DNA of 64,000 bases from NCBI GenBank assembly GCA_943736015.1, contig OX031062.1, positions 28,989,462 through 29,053,461 on the forward strand, written 5' to 3'. The notes under the pieces are model-generated. The model was not told the DNA's origin and did no database searches. It worked only from the letters and a program-made list of their open reading frames with translations. The DNA is from Tridacna crocea (Eukaryota; Mollusca; Bivalvia; Cardiida; Cardiidae). Made by a program: the position numbers and the translations under genes. Within the stretch, counting starts at the first letter, position 1; the number at the start of each line of letters is the position of its first letter. Below are positions 20,957 to 30,628 of the stretch, piece after piece.

Positions 20957-22106
20957 TTAACCCTTTCCCTAATATACCATTTTGAGATGTCCCAAAATCA
21001 GCTGCAGACAACAACTGAAATGTGGCTTTTAAGGGATTTACGAGATACATTTCATAGAAAAACATTGCGGAAAAAGGTGAAATTGCTCATTTGAGCAATT
21101 TCACCTTTTTATACGCCCGAAGGGTCGTATTATGTTATACCCCCGGTCGTCCGTCCGTCCGTCCGTCCGTCCGTCCGTCCGTCTGTCTGTCCGTCCGTCC
21201 GTCCGTCCGTCCGTCCGTTAGCAATTTCTTGTGTGCGCAACTCCTCCTACAGTTTTCATCGGAATTATTTGAAACTTGCCACAATGAATCTCCATGATGT
21301 CTAGTTGTGCACCTGGGTCTTAGAATTTTTATCGCTGTTTCCGTTCCAAAATTATCTGCCCTTGATTTCTGAAATAACCAACTTTTCACTTCGAATTTTT
21401 GTTCAGGCCATAACTTCCATACCATAAAAGGTATTAAATTGAAACTACATACACTGATAGAACACATTATGGAGAAGTGCAGTGCACAAGAACCATAACT
21501 CTGCCACTTTTATTTTTTGAGTTACAGCCCTTTGTTAATTTTCAGTTTGAATTTTTGTCCAGGCCATAACTTCTAAACTATAAAAGCTATTAACATTGAA
21601 CTTCATACACTGATAGATAACATTGTGGAGAAGTGCATCGCACATGAACCATAACTCTGTGACTTCTATTTTTTGAGTTATTGCCCTTTGTTAATTTTCA
21701 GTTTGAATTTTTGTCCAGGCCATAACTTCCAAACTATAAAAGCTAATAACTTGCAACCTCATATAGTGAAAGAACACTTTATGGAGAAGTGCATTGCACA
21801 TGAACCATAACTCTGCGACCTTTATTTTTTTAGTTATTGCCCTTTGTTAATTTTCAGTTTGAATTTTTGTCCAGGCCATAACTTCCAAACTATAAAAGCT
21901 AATAACTTGCAACTTCATACACCGATAGAACACATTATGGAGAAGTGCAGTGCACATGAACCATAACTCTGCGTCATTTCAACTCATTTCACTGACAAGC
22001 CCCTTCGGGCGTATATGCGCCGCTTTGCGAAGCTCTTGTTCCACAGTGTTTTCCTAACATTTTCCTTCACTGTGTTAAAATGAGTATATAGGGAGGAAAG
22101 GGTTAA
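20957..22106. mobile_element. TTAA-MITE subfamily 2, split by the (CCGT)n element
   Basis: Ends TTAACCCTTTCC and GGAAAGGGTTAA match the MITE family, but the core is AAAGGTGAAATTGCTCATTT / GAGCAATTTCACCTTTT. The core's right edge is interrupted at ~21108 and resumes at ~22039 (TTCCACAGTGTTTTCC). Similar cores occur at 26907-27131 and 44360-44587. Confidence 0.75.
21108..22038 (+). mobile_element. (CCGT)n-bearing element with internal ~150-bp tandem repeats
   Basis: Short inverted ends ATACGCCCGAAGGG and CCCCTTCGGGCGTAT. After GTATTATGTTATACCC there is a (CCGT)n tract (21147-21218). Then come about four ~150-bp tandem units with GTCCAGGCCATAACTTCC, TGGAGAAGTGCA and ACATGAACCATAACTCTG. The end is CGCTTTGCGAAGCTCTTG. 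No transposase frame. A diverged short relative lies at 22228-22490. I have seen this arrangement commonly in bivalve DNA. Confidence 0.8.
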
Positions 22107-22227
22107 ATTTCATAAACATACATAAAGAAATACCATTTTATTAGAGAATAACATGACATGTAAACTATATTTGTGGCTGCAGATAAATAACATTACTTTC
22201 ACTGTAAGTCATGTATTTTGCATTTTT

Positions 22228-22490
22228 ATATGCCAGAAAGGTCGTATTATGTTATGGCCTCGGTTGTCTGTCTGTCTGTTTGTTAGCAGTATACTGTACG
22301 TGCAACTCTTCATTCCTCCTACAGAACTCATTGGATCAAGTTCAAACTTACCACAATGAATCCGTATGATGTGTAGTTGTGCATGTGACTTTTAGAAATT
22401 GGATATCTGAAGGGTTCTAGATTTTAACCCATTTCACTGACAATTAAGCCCTTCTGGGCATATATTCACTGCTTTGCGAAGACATTCCTA
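22228..22490 (+). mobile_element. Short diverged copy of the CGCCCGAAGGG element
   Basis: TATATGCCAGAAAGGTCGTA, a TGTCTGTCTG tract, CTCCTACAGAACTCATTGG, then AAGCCCTTCTGGGCATATAT and CTGCTTTGCGAAGAC. It lacks the internal ~150-bp repeats. Confidence 0.7.
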
Positions 22491-22750
22491 GATCCTGTGT
22501 AAGGATACAAAGCCCTGTGGAACTCAGCTGAGTAGGTAACATATAGTATATTTGAAACCTTTAGGCGCTGCTTCAGTTCCCTGGCTTGGCCAAATCTTTT
22601 TGAGAGTCAGTGAAAATCCTTGCAAAAATCATTCGATCTTCTTTGACTGCTGAACGTTATTTCTGTGATGTCTGTTTTCGGAAAGTAGCCAGTGGCTTTG
22701 GAAGATAATGATGTAAGAGGAATACTGGTAAAAGAAACAACAGGAAAGCA

Positions 22751-22980
22751 TTAACTCATTCCCAAACAACAGAATTTTTGGCTTGTCCAAATCGAAACCA
22801 TTTGCAGATGATGAAATAAAAGTGACTGAAAATTTGGAATTTGTTTTGTGAAGGGTAGAAAACATTGTGGGAAAAAGGAGAAAATGCTGGTAACCAGCAT
22901 TTTCTCCTTTTCCCACAATGTTTTCCAAAGGCTTCTTTCTCAGGATCATCAAAAGTAGGGATTGTGTGGTAATGGGTTAA
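22751..22980 (-). mobile_element. TTAA-MITE
   Basis: TTAACTCATTCCCAAACAAC to GTGGTAATGGGTTAA. Near-perfect core at 22858-22925. The 80 bp to its left (22670-22750) resembles a degraded SINE tail. Confidence 0.93.
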
Positions 22981-23099
22981 AGGTATCATTGGCTGCGGCA
23001 TTATAACTGGAATAACATTAAAAATGGGGCTAAATATTTACTACAGGACACATGTTTGGAATGAAGCTGATTTGAATTTGCATTAATTTTATCAAATGT

Positions 23100-23263
23100 T
23101 GCTAAGATGATGTTTTCTGTCTTTGATATGGTAGAAAACATTGTGGGAAAGGGAGAAAATGCTGATTATCAGCATTTTCTCCTTTTCTCACAATGTTTTC
23201 AAATGTCATTTCAATCAGGGTAGTTAAAACTCTGTACCATGTGATAAAGGGACGGGGTTAAAC
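23100..23263 (-). mobile_element. TTAA-MITE, left end lost
   Basis: Core GGGAGAAAATGCTGATTATC / CAGCATTTTCTCC and right end GATAAAGGGACGGGGTTAA. It ends ~45 bp before exon G. Confidence 0.75.
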
Positions 23264-23308
23264 ACAAAAACAACCAAACAAATAATCAAATCACTGTTTT
23301 ACCTGTAG

Positions 23309-23604
23309 GGTCGGAGAGGGAAGTGAGGATGACGAGAATGATGACGATGATGACAGAACCAGAAGACAGAACTTTACCAACCCCAATTACGGAAGTCAAG
23401 GCACAACAGACCTCCCGAAAGTTGCATTCGCTGAGAAAAATGGAGGTCCACCTGGCCCAGAGGTCTCTAGTATAAATCCCAAGCCCAAACTGCCACCAAT
23501 AAGCCCTGGCTCCAACGAAAAAGGAATTGTAAACAGTGCATATGCTAGCTCAGTTGAAACGGTGAATGTACCCATGGATACAGTTAGCAATGGAAACTTC
23601 ATTT
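23309..23604 (+). CDS. ABCA3: ABCA3 exon G: acidic cytoplasmic linker
   Basis: Encodes about 99 residues that are not conserved with vertebrate ABCA3 as far as I can judge. It begins with a highly acidic run (EGSEDDENDDDDD), then a basic RTRRQ patch and a proline/glycine/asparagine-rich stretch. It lies between NBD1 and TMD2 and is likely disordered and cytoplasmic. The open frame, the phase match on both sides (2 then 1) and the good sites (ACCTGTAG; CATTT/GTAAGT) support it as a real exon. Confidence 0.87.
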
Positions 23605-23640
23605 GTAAGTTTCTTGTTTGTTTTCTTTTTAATGGATTAT

Positions 23641-24086
23641 TTAATCCTGTACCAAGCAAGCCCTGTATTTTACGGCCCTGGAAAGGAAAGCTTTTGAAAA
23701 CCTTGTGGGAAAAGGAGAAAATGCTGGTAACCAGCATTTTCTCCATTTCCCACAAGGTTTTCTAACCTTCACAAAACAAATTTCAAATTTTCAGTCACTT
23801 TTATTATGTTGTCTGCAAATGCTTTCAATTTTGACAAGCCAAAAATATTAATGTTTGGTAACTCTTTACCAAGCAAGCCCTGGATTTGACGGCCCTGGAA
23901 AGGAAAGCTTTTGAAAACCATGTGGGAAAAGGAGAAGATGCAGGTAACCAGCATTTTCTCTTTATCCAACAAAGTTTTCTACTGTCTCAGAGACAAATTT
24001 CATAAATCGAGGCACTTATGATTTGTCGTCTGCAAATGCTTTCAATATGGACCAGTCTAAAATATTGTCATTTGGTGAAGAGTTAA
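23641..24086 (+). mobile_element. Two fused TTAA-MITEs
   Basis: The first unit runs TTAATCCTGTACCAAGCAAG to TTTGGTAACTC, and the second starts at once (TTTACCAAGCAAGCCCTGG) and ends GAAGAGTTAA at 24086. The junction has lost its TTAA. The starts of the two units are unusually alike, suggesting local duplication. Confidence 0.85.
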
Positions 24087-24166
24087 GTCTTTCACTACTG
24101 TCAAAGGCTAAAAATATCTTGCTTCTGCAAGGTCAAGAGACACTTCGGTCCCAATCTAGAATAAAG

Positions 24167-24236
24167 CAGTGGACAGTGTGAATCAGAGATTAGACTGCTC
24201 ATTCTGTGCAGTCTGATCTTGATCTACTGTCCACTC
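24167..24236. repeat. GATCAAGATCA hairpin
   Basis: GTGGACAGTGTGAATCAGAG ... ATTCTGTGCAGTCTGATCTT then GATCTACTGTCCAC form a hairpin whose right arm is the best conserved. Confidence 0.65.
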
Positions 24237-24387
24237 AAGCTTCTGGTGTCATCTTTGGTATGGAAAGAGTTGAAGTAAGACTTTTCCAAATTTAAAACAT
24301 TCCCAGAGGACAAAGCATGCAGATAGGTATATTTTGTGCAACAATGTTCCTCTCCTCCCAGTTTGGTAGTTGTTTATTTTCTAAACC

Positions 24388-24616
24388 TTAACCCATTACG
24401 ATACAATCCATACTTTTGACGACCCTGAGAAAGAAACTTTTAGAAAACATTGTGGGAAAAGGAGAAAATGCTGTTAACCAGCATTTTCTCCTTTTCCCAC
24501 AATGTTTTCTGACCTTCTCAAAACAAATTTCAATTTTTGAGCCACATTTATTTTGTCCTTTGCGAATGCTTTCAATTTGGACAAGTCTACAATTTTGGCA
24601 TTTGGTAAAGAGTTAA
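24388..24616 (+). mobile_element. TTAA-MITE
   Basis: TTAACCCATTACGATACAAT to TTTGGTAAAGAGTTAA. Near-perfect core at 24445-24510. Confidence 0.93.
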
Positions 24617-24674
24617 GGAATTATTCTTCAAAAACTAAACAAGACACGATTATTATTGCCCATCTGCTTTCTGG

Positions 24675-24775
24675 AATTTAGGGTTACCTATCTTTGGAAA
24701 GAAAGTCATGTTAGTATTGGTGTCAGAAAGCCAGGAAACACATGGCTTTGATATGACCTTGGCTGGACATTTTTG
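24675..24775. repeat. SINE tail fragment
   Basis: TTTGGAAAGAAAGTCATGTT, GTGTCAGAAAGCCAGGAAAC and GATATGACCTTGGCTGG repeat the SINE tail seen at 16825-16960. Confidence 0.5.
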
Positions 24776-24839
24776 TCCATATTGCATAATTATTAGTTTG
24801 AATACATGTAATTCTGATCCCTATCAAAGTACTGCTTGG

Positions 24840-25066
24840 ATTATTATTGACCCTTTTCCAGTCATTCCCAAGTTTAAACAACTTTGAGAAAGAACGCTGA
24901 TGAAAGTACTTTTGAAGACGGAGACTGTGCTGGTAACTAGCATTTCTCCTTTTCCAAATTTGCTTTCAGATATTAGACAAATTATAGGTTTAAAGTTGCA
25001 TTTACATTGTCCGCTGTAAATGTTATGAATTTGGGCTAGTCCAACATTTTGTTGTCTGGTAAAGGA
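24840..25066 (+). mobile_element. TTAA-MITE, degenerate
   Basis: CCCTTTTCCAGTCATTCCC, core remnant CTGTGCTGGTAACTAGCATT and right end TGTCTGGTAAAGG. Confidence 0.65.
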
Positions 25067-25123
25067 TTCTGTCATTTTTTGTGACCCTTTTAGTTTTACT
25101 TGTCAGGAAAAATGTTTATGAAA

Positions 25124-25355
25124 ATACTGACCACTTCCTAAACAACCCTGTGTTTTAATGACCCTGAGGAAGAAGCCTGTTAAAAACATTTTAGGAAAAG
25201 GAGAAAATGCTGGTAACCAGTATTTTCTCCTTTTCCCACAATGTCTTCTATCCTATGAGAGGACTTAAGCTCATTTCTATTAATTTTTTTTTCATCATCT
25301 ACAGATGCTTCGAATTTTGGAGAATCTAAGATTTATTGTGTGACGAACGGGTTAA
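25124..25355 (+). mobile_element. TTAA-MITE, aged
   Basis: CTTCCTAAACAACCCTG, core GAGAAAATGCTGGTAACCAG and right end ACGAACGGGTTAA. Confidence 0.75.
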
Positions 25356-25477
25356 GGGAAAATGAGAAAAGAATTGCTTGTAACTAGCAATTGTTCCTTC
25401 CTCTGTGATTTTTTTCTTTTCTGAACTGAACTGGAAAAGCAGTGTTCTCCTCTTCAAATGTTTTTTTTTATTCCTTT

Positions 25478-25692
25478 ATCAGTAAGCAACAGAAGTTTAG
25501 ACTTGTTCAAATTGAAAGCATTCGCAGCCAACAAAAGAGTGGTACTCAAAAATAGAAATTTGTTTTAGGAAGGGTTGAAAACCTATTTGAAATAGAGAAA
25601 ACACTGGTAACAAGCATTTTCTCCACAATCCTTTCAAAAGCTTTGTTTCTCATTGTCATCAAAACTCATGATTTTGAGGTAAAAGGGTGAAA
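25478..25692 (-). mobile_element. TTAA-MITE, degenerate
   Basis: GCAACAGAAGTTTAGACTTG, AATTGAAAGCATTCGCAG, a decayed core and GAGGTAAAAGGGTGAAAGG. Confidence 0.65.
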
Positions 25693-25694
25693 GG

Positions 25695-25922
25695 TTAACC
25701 TTTTACCAAACGATAAAATCTTAGACATATCTAAATTGAAAGCATTTGCTGACAACAAAATAAATGTGTCTCAAAAATTGAAACTTGATTACTGATGAAA
25801 AAAGCATTGTGGGAAAAGAAGAAAATGCTGGTTACCAGCATTTTTCCCCGTTTCCTACAATGTTTTCAGAAGGCCTCTTCTTATGGGCCATAGAGAACTG
25901 GGATTGCTCGGTAAGCGCTTAA
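25695..25922 (-). mobile_element. TTAA-MITE
   Basis: TTAACCTTTTACCAAACGAT to GCTCGGTAAGCGCTTAA. Core at ~25818-25860 with several mismatches. Confidence 0.85.
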
Positions 25923-26043
25923 ATTAGATTCAATAATTTATGTCCAAGACCACAATTTTACCCTTGATAACAATCAGCATCTTTCCTGAATTGTAAATCT
26001 CTAGAGTTTCTTTTATTTCTCAATTGACAGACTCAGTTTGACT

Positions 26044-26180
26044 TTTTATCTCACACACCCACATATTAACAACCCTGAGGAAGAATGCTCTTGAAAAAAA
26101 AAGTGGGAGGAGAAGATGCTGAAAACCAGCATTTTCTCCTTTTTTTTTAATGTTTCCTACCATATCAGGAGCATCAGATG
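26044..26180 (+). mobile_element. TTAA-MITE fragment before exon H
   Basis: CAACCCTGAGGAAGAATGC, core AGATGCTGAAAACCAGCATT and TTTCCTACCATATCAGG. It ends ~35 bp before exon H. Confidence 0.6.
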
Positions 26181-26214
26181 TTCTGTAAAGTCCCTTTCTA
26201 TTCTTTATTTTCAG

Positions 26215-26620
26215 CTTACAATGAAGGTGTGAACAAAAACACTGGATTTTCCTGGGCAGTACAACAGTTTTATGCCATGCTGGTGAAAAAGTTTATCCAA
26301 GCACGAAGAAATTTATCTGTAGCAGCAGCACAACTCATTCTGCCTGTTGTATTTACTGCCCTGGCCCTGTCTATTGCTGAAACAATACCGTCAGTGGGAG
26401 ATGAACCTGCTTACGCTTTAGACTTGAGCCATTTCGATGAATATGTAACAGCTTACAGTAGCGGACAAACAGGAAATAGCACAGTCACCACCCAGGGCAT
26501 GGCCACTGCATATAAGAACCAGTTTCTCTCCACAGTAGAAGTAGACAGGACAGTGTATGCAGAGATGGATAACTTTTTCAGGGCAACAGCTGATGATATT
26601 GGAATCTCTACTTTTAGCAG
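26215..26620 (+). CDS. ABCA3: ABCA3 exon H: first helix of TMD2, start of large loop
   Basis: Encodes TGFSWAVQQFYAMLVKKFI, a cytoplasmic amphipathic lead-in, then a hydrophobic helix around AAQLILPVVFTALALS. It continues into the large extracellular/luminal loop, which carries an N-glycosylation sequon (GNST). Acceptor TATTTTCAG, donor TTAGCAG/GTTTGT. The open frame runs past 26620 into a repeat, but joining to exon I requires the 26620 boundary. A degenerate MITE ends ~35 bp upstream and a CTGTCTGT-type repeat begins ~20 bp downstream. Confidence 0.94.
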
Positions 26621-26640
26621 GTTTGTCAAATGCAGCATTA

Positions 26641-26835
26641 TTATACCCTCGCAAAAGGAATGTTTTCGGGGGTATAGTGGAATCAGCCTGTCTGTCTGGA
26701 TGTGTGTCCGTGTGTGTCTGTTGGTGTGCCTATTTGTCCGTGTGTTTCTCTGTGTACAGAAAACTACTATTTGCCTGTTTTTGTCAAAGCACTGGCAAGG
26801 GTATTAAGTCACGTTCAGTGACAGCTCTAGTTGTG
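26641..26835 (+). repeat. GGGGGTATA-CTGTCTGT repeat after exon H
   Basis: CGGGGGTATAGTGGAATCAG, CTGTCTGTCTGG and a closing GTTCAGTGACAGCTCTAGTT. Same family as 17940-18082. It begins ~20 bp past the exon H donor. Confidence 0.65.
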
Positions 26836-26906
26836 ACTGACACAAGAAATGTGAACAAAGTCTTTTACATCCATGTACATGAGATATGTTCTGTGCAAAA
26901 AAGGTT

Positions 26907-27131
26907 TTAACCCTTTGCCCCATAAAGCATTTCTATGGTACATATATCTCTAAATAACAGCAAGGATGAAGCCATTTCTTATGTGTATATGACACCTTTT
27001 TGTAGCATAGAAAACACGGTGGCAAAAGGTGAAATTGCTTGTCACGAGCAATTTCACCTTTTGCCACAATGTTTTCCAAAGGCTCCTACAAGCAATGCGT
27101 AGAAATGAGTATCTATGGAGTAAAGGGTTAA
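26907..27131. mobile_element. TTAA-MITE subfamily 2
   Basis: TTAACCCTTTGCCCCATAAA to GAGTAAAGGGTTAA, with core AAAGGTGAAATTGCTTGTC / GAGCAATTTCACCTTTTG. It shares TTAA 27128-27131 with the next copy. Confidence 0.8.
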
Positions 27132-27433
27132 CTCATTACTAAATGACATTTTTTAGGTTTGTCCAAATCAAAAGCATTTGCAGGCGACAAAATAAAAGTA
27201 ACTGAAAACTTGAAATTTGTTTTGTGAAGAGTAGAAGACATTGAGGGAAAAGTAGAAAATGCTGGTTACCAAACAATCTGTGTTTTTCACGACCCTGAAA
27301 TAAAAGCCTTTTCCCACAATGTTTTCTACCCTATCACTAAACAATTGCACCATTTGAGCCACATGAAAATTGTTCTCTTTAAATGCTTTCAATTTGGACA
27401 GGGCTAAAATTTTGTCATCTGGTAAAGGGTTAA
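27128..27433. mobile_element. Composite TTAA-MITE of two opposite halves
   Basis: The left half is one copy in minus orientation up to the core (TGCTGGTTACC). It then switches to ACCAAACAATCTGTG ... CTGGTAAAGGGTTAA of a plus-orientation copy. Confidence 0.75.
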
Positions 27434-27440
27434 TTTGCAG

Positions 27441-27680
27441 GAGCCTTGCCAGGTAGCGCACCGGTTACGGTATCTATCTCGTAACCTGGTAGTTGTGAGT
27501 TCAATACCTGGTTGAGGCACCGCAGACTTATTTTTACTGTCACAGCTGATGCATGTGAGAAAAAATAGCAACTTGAAAAGAAAGTTGTGTCTGTACTGAT
27601 GTAGGAAAGGTAGGAAAGATAGTCATGCACAGATTCACTGACCGCCTTGATATGACCTAAGCTGTTAAAACAGCATTAAC
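27441..27680 (+). repeat. tRNA-derived SINE
   Basis: The head AGCCTTGCCAGGTAGCGCAC ... GTTGTGAGTTCAATACCTGG has A- and B-box-like parts of a tRNA. The body ends GATATGACCTAAGCTGTTAA, shared with fragments at 16825 and 24675. It sits directly after a MITE right end. Confidence 0.65.
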
Positions 27681-27700
27681 TTATTACCAAACAACAATAT

Positions 27701-27930
27701 TTAACTCTTTACCAAAAGACAAAATTTTACACTTGTCCAAAATGAAAGCATTTGCAGACGACAAAATAAAGGTAACTGAAAAATTGAAATATGGTTTGGA
27801 AAGGGTAGAAAACACCTTGGGAAAAGGAAAAAATGCTGGTTTCCAGCATTTTCTCCTTTTCCTAAAATGTTTTCAAAGGCTTTCTTCCTAAGGGTTGTTA
27901 AAAGTTGGGATTGTGTAGTAAAGAGTTTAG
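27701..27930 (-). mobile_element. TTAA-MITE
   Basis: TTAACTCTTTACCAAAAGAC to TGTAGTAAAGAGTTTAG. Core at 27820-27870 with minor changes. A 20-bp end fragment of another copy precedes it (27681-27700). Confidence 0.85.
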
Positions 27931-28122
27931 GCTTGACCAACTCAAAAGCGTTTGCAGATGACCAAATAGAAGTGGCTGAAAATTTGAGATTTGCTTTGTG
28001 AAAGGTAGAAAACATTGTTGGAAAAGGAGAAAATGCTGGTTACCAGCATTTTCTCCTTTTCCTACAGTGTTATCGAAAGACTTCTTTCTCAGGATCGTCA
28101 AAAGTAGGGATTGTGTGATAAT
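27929..28122 (-). mobile_element. TTAA-MITE fragment abutting exon I acceptor
   Basis: Lacks its left end but keeps GGCTTGACCAACTC, a good core (28025-28070) and GTAGGGATTGTGTGATAAT. Only 13 bp separate its end from exon I, so the branch-point and upstream acceptor context of that exon lies in transposon sequence. Confidence 0.85.
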
Positions 28123-28135
28123 CAATATTTTGCAG

Positions 28136-28740
28136 GAGATACATTGTGGCTGGAGATTTCTCTGACACTGGAAGCTCTAATGTGCTGTCTACAGCTCATT
28201 TTAACGGACAACCATACCACGCTTCTGGGATATCTCTACAGATGACTATGAGTGGATTACTGAAACATTTCATGGACAGCAGCTACAGTATCTCAGTAAT
28301 TAACCATCCATTGCCGAAGAGACTGGGTGAAAATGCCAGACGCCTCTTCTTCAACACAAATGGAACAGGCTTTACGATTGCCATCAGTATTCTCTTTGGA
28401 ATGGCCTTCATGTCAACAAGTTTCATCATTTTCCTGATAAGAGAAAAAGCTGTAGGTTCAAAACATCTTCAGGTTGTTAGTGGTGTTGGACCATTTGCAT
28501 TCTGGTGTTCAACCTTCCTGTGGGACATGCTGAACTATCTCATACCTGTGTTTATCGTAATGATCCTCTTTGCCGCATTTGGAACAGATGAGTACACGGA
28601 TAACAATAGACTGGGGATCGTTTTCCTGATTTTCCTACTGTACGGATGGTCTGTCCTGCCATTTGTCTATCTACTGCATTATCTGTTTACTGTCCCATCT
28701 ACTGGTATGGTGACTGTGTCCATGATTAACTTGTTATCAG
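28136..28740 (+). CDS. ABCA3: ABCA3 exon I: TMD2 loop and several helices
   Basis: The longest exon, encoding ~202 residues. It includes the end of the extracellular loop (STAHFNGQPYHASG; compare the family block N-N-Q-A-Y-H) and hydrophobic segments around FTIAISILFGMAFMSTSFII, FWCSTFLWDMLNYLIPVFIV, LGIVFLIFLLYGWSVLPFVY and a following helix. The cytoplasmic SKHLQVVSGV block is typical of ABCA proteins. Acceptor ATATTTTGCAG, donor TTATCAG/GTAAGC. It enters with phase 2 and leaves phase 1. A MITE fragment ends 13 bp before the acceptor. Confidence 0.95.
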
Positions 28741-28777
28741 GTAAGCTACCATGACATGTCATGATATGGCCTACAAC

Positions 28778-29030
28778 AGTTGAAAAGGGCAGTCAGACAT
28801 TTGCCTAACATGTGGTGTTGTATCAGCCTGGATCAAACCACGTGCTAATGGGAAATGACACCTTCCATTTTTATGTAATTTTCTTTTTAGTGCATGTCTA
28901 CTGAAGGACAAAATATAATGCATTCATAAAGTGCTGTCTCTAATTGGCCTGTGTAAGCTGCAGAGTTCCATCCGAGAGACACTTTACGCAAATGTCTGAA
29001 TTCCCCTTTTCACATGTTGGGAGCCATATA
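28778..29030. repeat. GGATCAGCCTG/ACACGCG element, degenerate
   Basis: TGAAAAGGGCAGTCAGACAT, GTATCAGCCTGGATC and GAGAGACACTTTACGCAAAT then CCCCTTTTCACATGTTG correspond in order to the family at 59800-60058. Confidence 0.6.
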
Positions 29031-29045
29031 GGAAACATGTTTAGT

Positions 29046-29274
29046 TTAACCCATTACCACACAATCCCTACTTTTGACGCCCCTGAGAAAGAAGCCTTTT
29101 GAAAACACTGTGGGAAAAGGAGAAAATGCTGGTAACCAGCATTTTCTCCTTTTCCCACAGTGTTTTCTACCCTTCCGAGAACAAATTTCATTTTTTAAGT
29201 CACCTTTATTTTGTCGTCTGCAAATGCTTTGAATTTGGACCAGTCTAAAATTTTCTCGTGTGGTAAAGAGTTAA
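29046..29274 (+). mobile_element. TTAA-MITE, well preserved
   Basis: TTAACCCATTACCACACAAT to GTGTGGTAAAGAGTTAA, with a perfect-looking core at 29101-29168. A good reference copy for the family. Confidence 0.95.
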
Positions 29275-29344
29275 ACATATTTATTTTACATCGATTGAGA
29301 AACAAGTTCTTAGGAAATAAGTTATCATATACTTATGGATCCAT

Positions 29345-29563
29345 TTAACCCATTACCAAACAACAAAAAGGTAGTCCTTACCAAATTGAAAGCATTTGCA
29401 GACGACAATTTAGAATGATGAAATTTCTCTTTGATAGCGTAGAAAACATTGTGGGAAAAGGAGAAAATGCTGGTTACCAGCATTTTCTCCTTTTCCCACA
29501 ATGTTTTCAAAAGGCCTATTCTTTAAGGTCGTTAAAAGTCGGGATTGTGTGGTAAAGAGTTAA
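29345..29563 (-). mobile_element. TTAA-MITE, well preserved
   Basis: TTAACCCATTACCAAACAAC to GTGTGGTAAAGAGTTAA. Near-perfect core at 29441-29511. Confidence 0.95.
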
Positions 29564-29615
29564 CCTGAGATAAAACGGTCCGACATGTAGAAAATTTACA
29601 AAAAAGCAAAAGTTT

Positions 29616-29700
29616 TTGAACCATGTCAGCGAGTGCAGTCTGCGCAGGTTGACCTGGGTTGATACTTTCTGCAGATGCATTAAACTCCCTTTTTTATATA
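29616..29700. repeat. CAGGTCAGCCTG hairpin repeat
   Basis: CCATGTCAGCGAGTGCAGTC / TGCGCAGGTTGACCTGGGTT, then GCAGATGCATTAAACTCCC. Confidence 0.55.
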
Positions 29701-30060
29701 ATATGGTTCAGTTGTACGGAAATGAATTGTATAGGACAATCTTCTATGGGGGTAGACTTGCCCAAGCTTGCAAGGTACATATACAATAACTCTGTGTAAC
29801 ACATTGTACTTTGATATTGTTCATATAATTTCCCTTTAGTTTACAGTATTTCTTTCTATTCATTGATATATTTCTAAACTACCTTTCCATCACAGACTAA
29901 GCATCCGTTTCCAAGTGTGAAAAATTCATTCATCATCAATGTGTTAGAATTCACACATTTTGTAATGACCCTTTGTGATTGTTATTCAAAATACACAAAT
30001 GTTCTGTTTATTTGCCATCTGTGTATCTTCCCTAAGCTCAGCTCTTAGCAAACAACATCT

Positions 30061-30258
30061 GGGCCTGTATTCACCAACCGTTCTTAAGAACGTTCTTTGT
30101 CTTATTCACCAGAATTTTCTACATTTGTAAGTAACACAACATCTGATTGGCTAAACCATTCGGTTTAGCCAATCAGAAGTTGTGTTACTTACAAATTTAG
30201 AAAACTTTGGAGAATAAGACTAAGAATATTCTCAAGAATTGTTGGTGAATACGGGCCC
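30061..30258. repeat. GTATTCACC fold-back repeat, complete
   Basis: A nearly perfect ~198-bp inverted repeat: GGGCCTGTATTCACCAAC ... GATTGGCTAAACC at the centre meets its complement and ends GTTGGTGAATACGGGCCC. Flanking duplication is unclear, so the superfamily is unassigned. Confidence 0.9.
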
Positions 30259-30397
30259 TGATGACCAAATTTGGGATTATGGAGGCCCTTTTTGTCCTTA
30301 TAAAATGTTGGGTTCTGAAGTAGTGTCATCTCAAGGTACATGTGGAAATACAGGTTGTAAAACTTGCTTCACAATCCATGCAAAATAGGCATATTTA

Positions 30398-30606
30398 GAC
30401 CCTTCATCACACAGTTCGGAGGTTTAATGACTACTGAATAGGACAGCCTTCAAAAACATTGGGAGAAAAGGAGAAAATGCTGGTTTACCAGTATTTTCTC
30501 TATTTCCTGCAATGTTTTCTATGGTGTCATAGAAGTTGGGCCCATTGACACCAATTTTGAATTTGTTGTCTTCTAAGAGTCTAAAATTTGTAGTTGGCAA
30601 AGGGTT
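30398..30606 (+). mobile_element. TTAA-MITE, eroded ends
   Basis: CCCTTCATCACACAGTTCGG, core GAGAAAATGCTGGTTTACC and GTAGTTGGCAAAGGGTTAG. Confidence 0.7.
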
Positions 30607-30628
30607 AGCCTTCACAAGCATTATAAGT

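Noticed and set aside
21135..21467. Open frame with Asp-Gly-Arg-Thr repeats (minus) and Arg-Pro-Ser-Val repeats (plus)
   Set aside because: Produced by translation of the (CCGT)n microsatellite within a mobile element.
22629..22952. 107-codon minus-strand open frame
   Set aside because: It runs through a TTAA-MITE core and SINE remnant. The same peptide pattern appears at nearly every MITE copy in all orientations, so it is a repeat shadow.
26178..26807. 209-codon frame as a complete gene
   Set aside because: Only 26215-26620 is coding. The start is within the intron and the 3' part reads through the donor into a repeat.
28146..28754. Separate 202-codon gene starting at GTG
   Set aside because: It is ABCA3 exon I. 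The frame extends to the acceptor at 28135 and ends at the donor at 28740.
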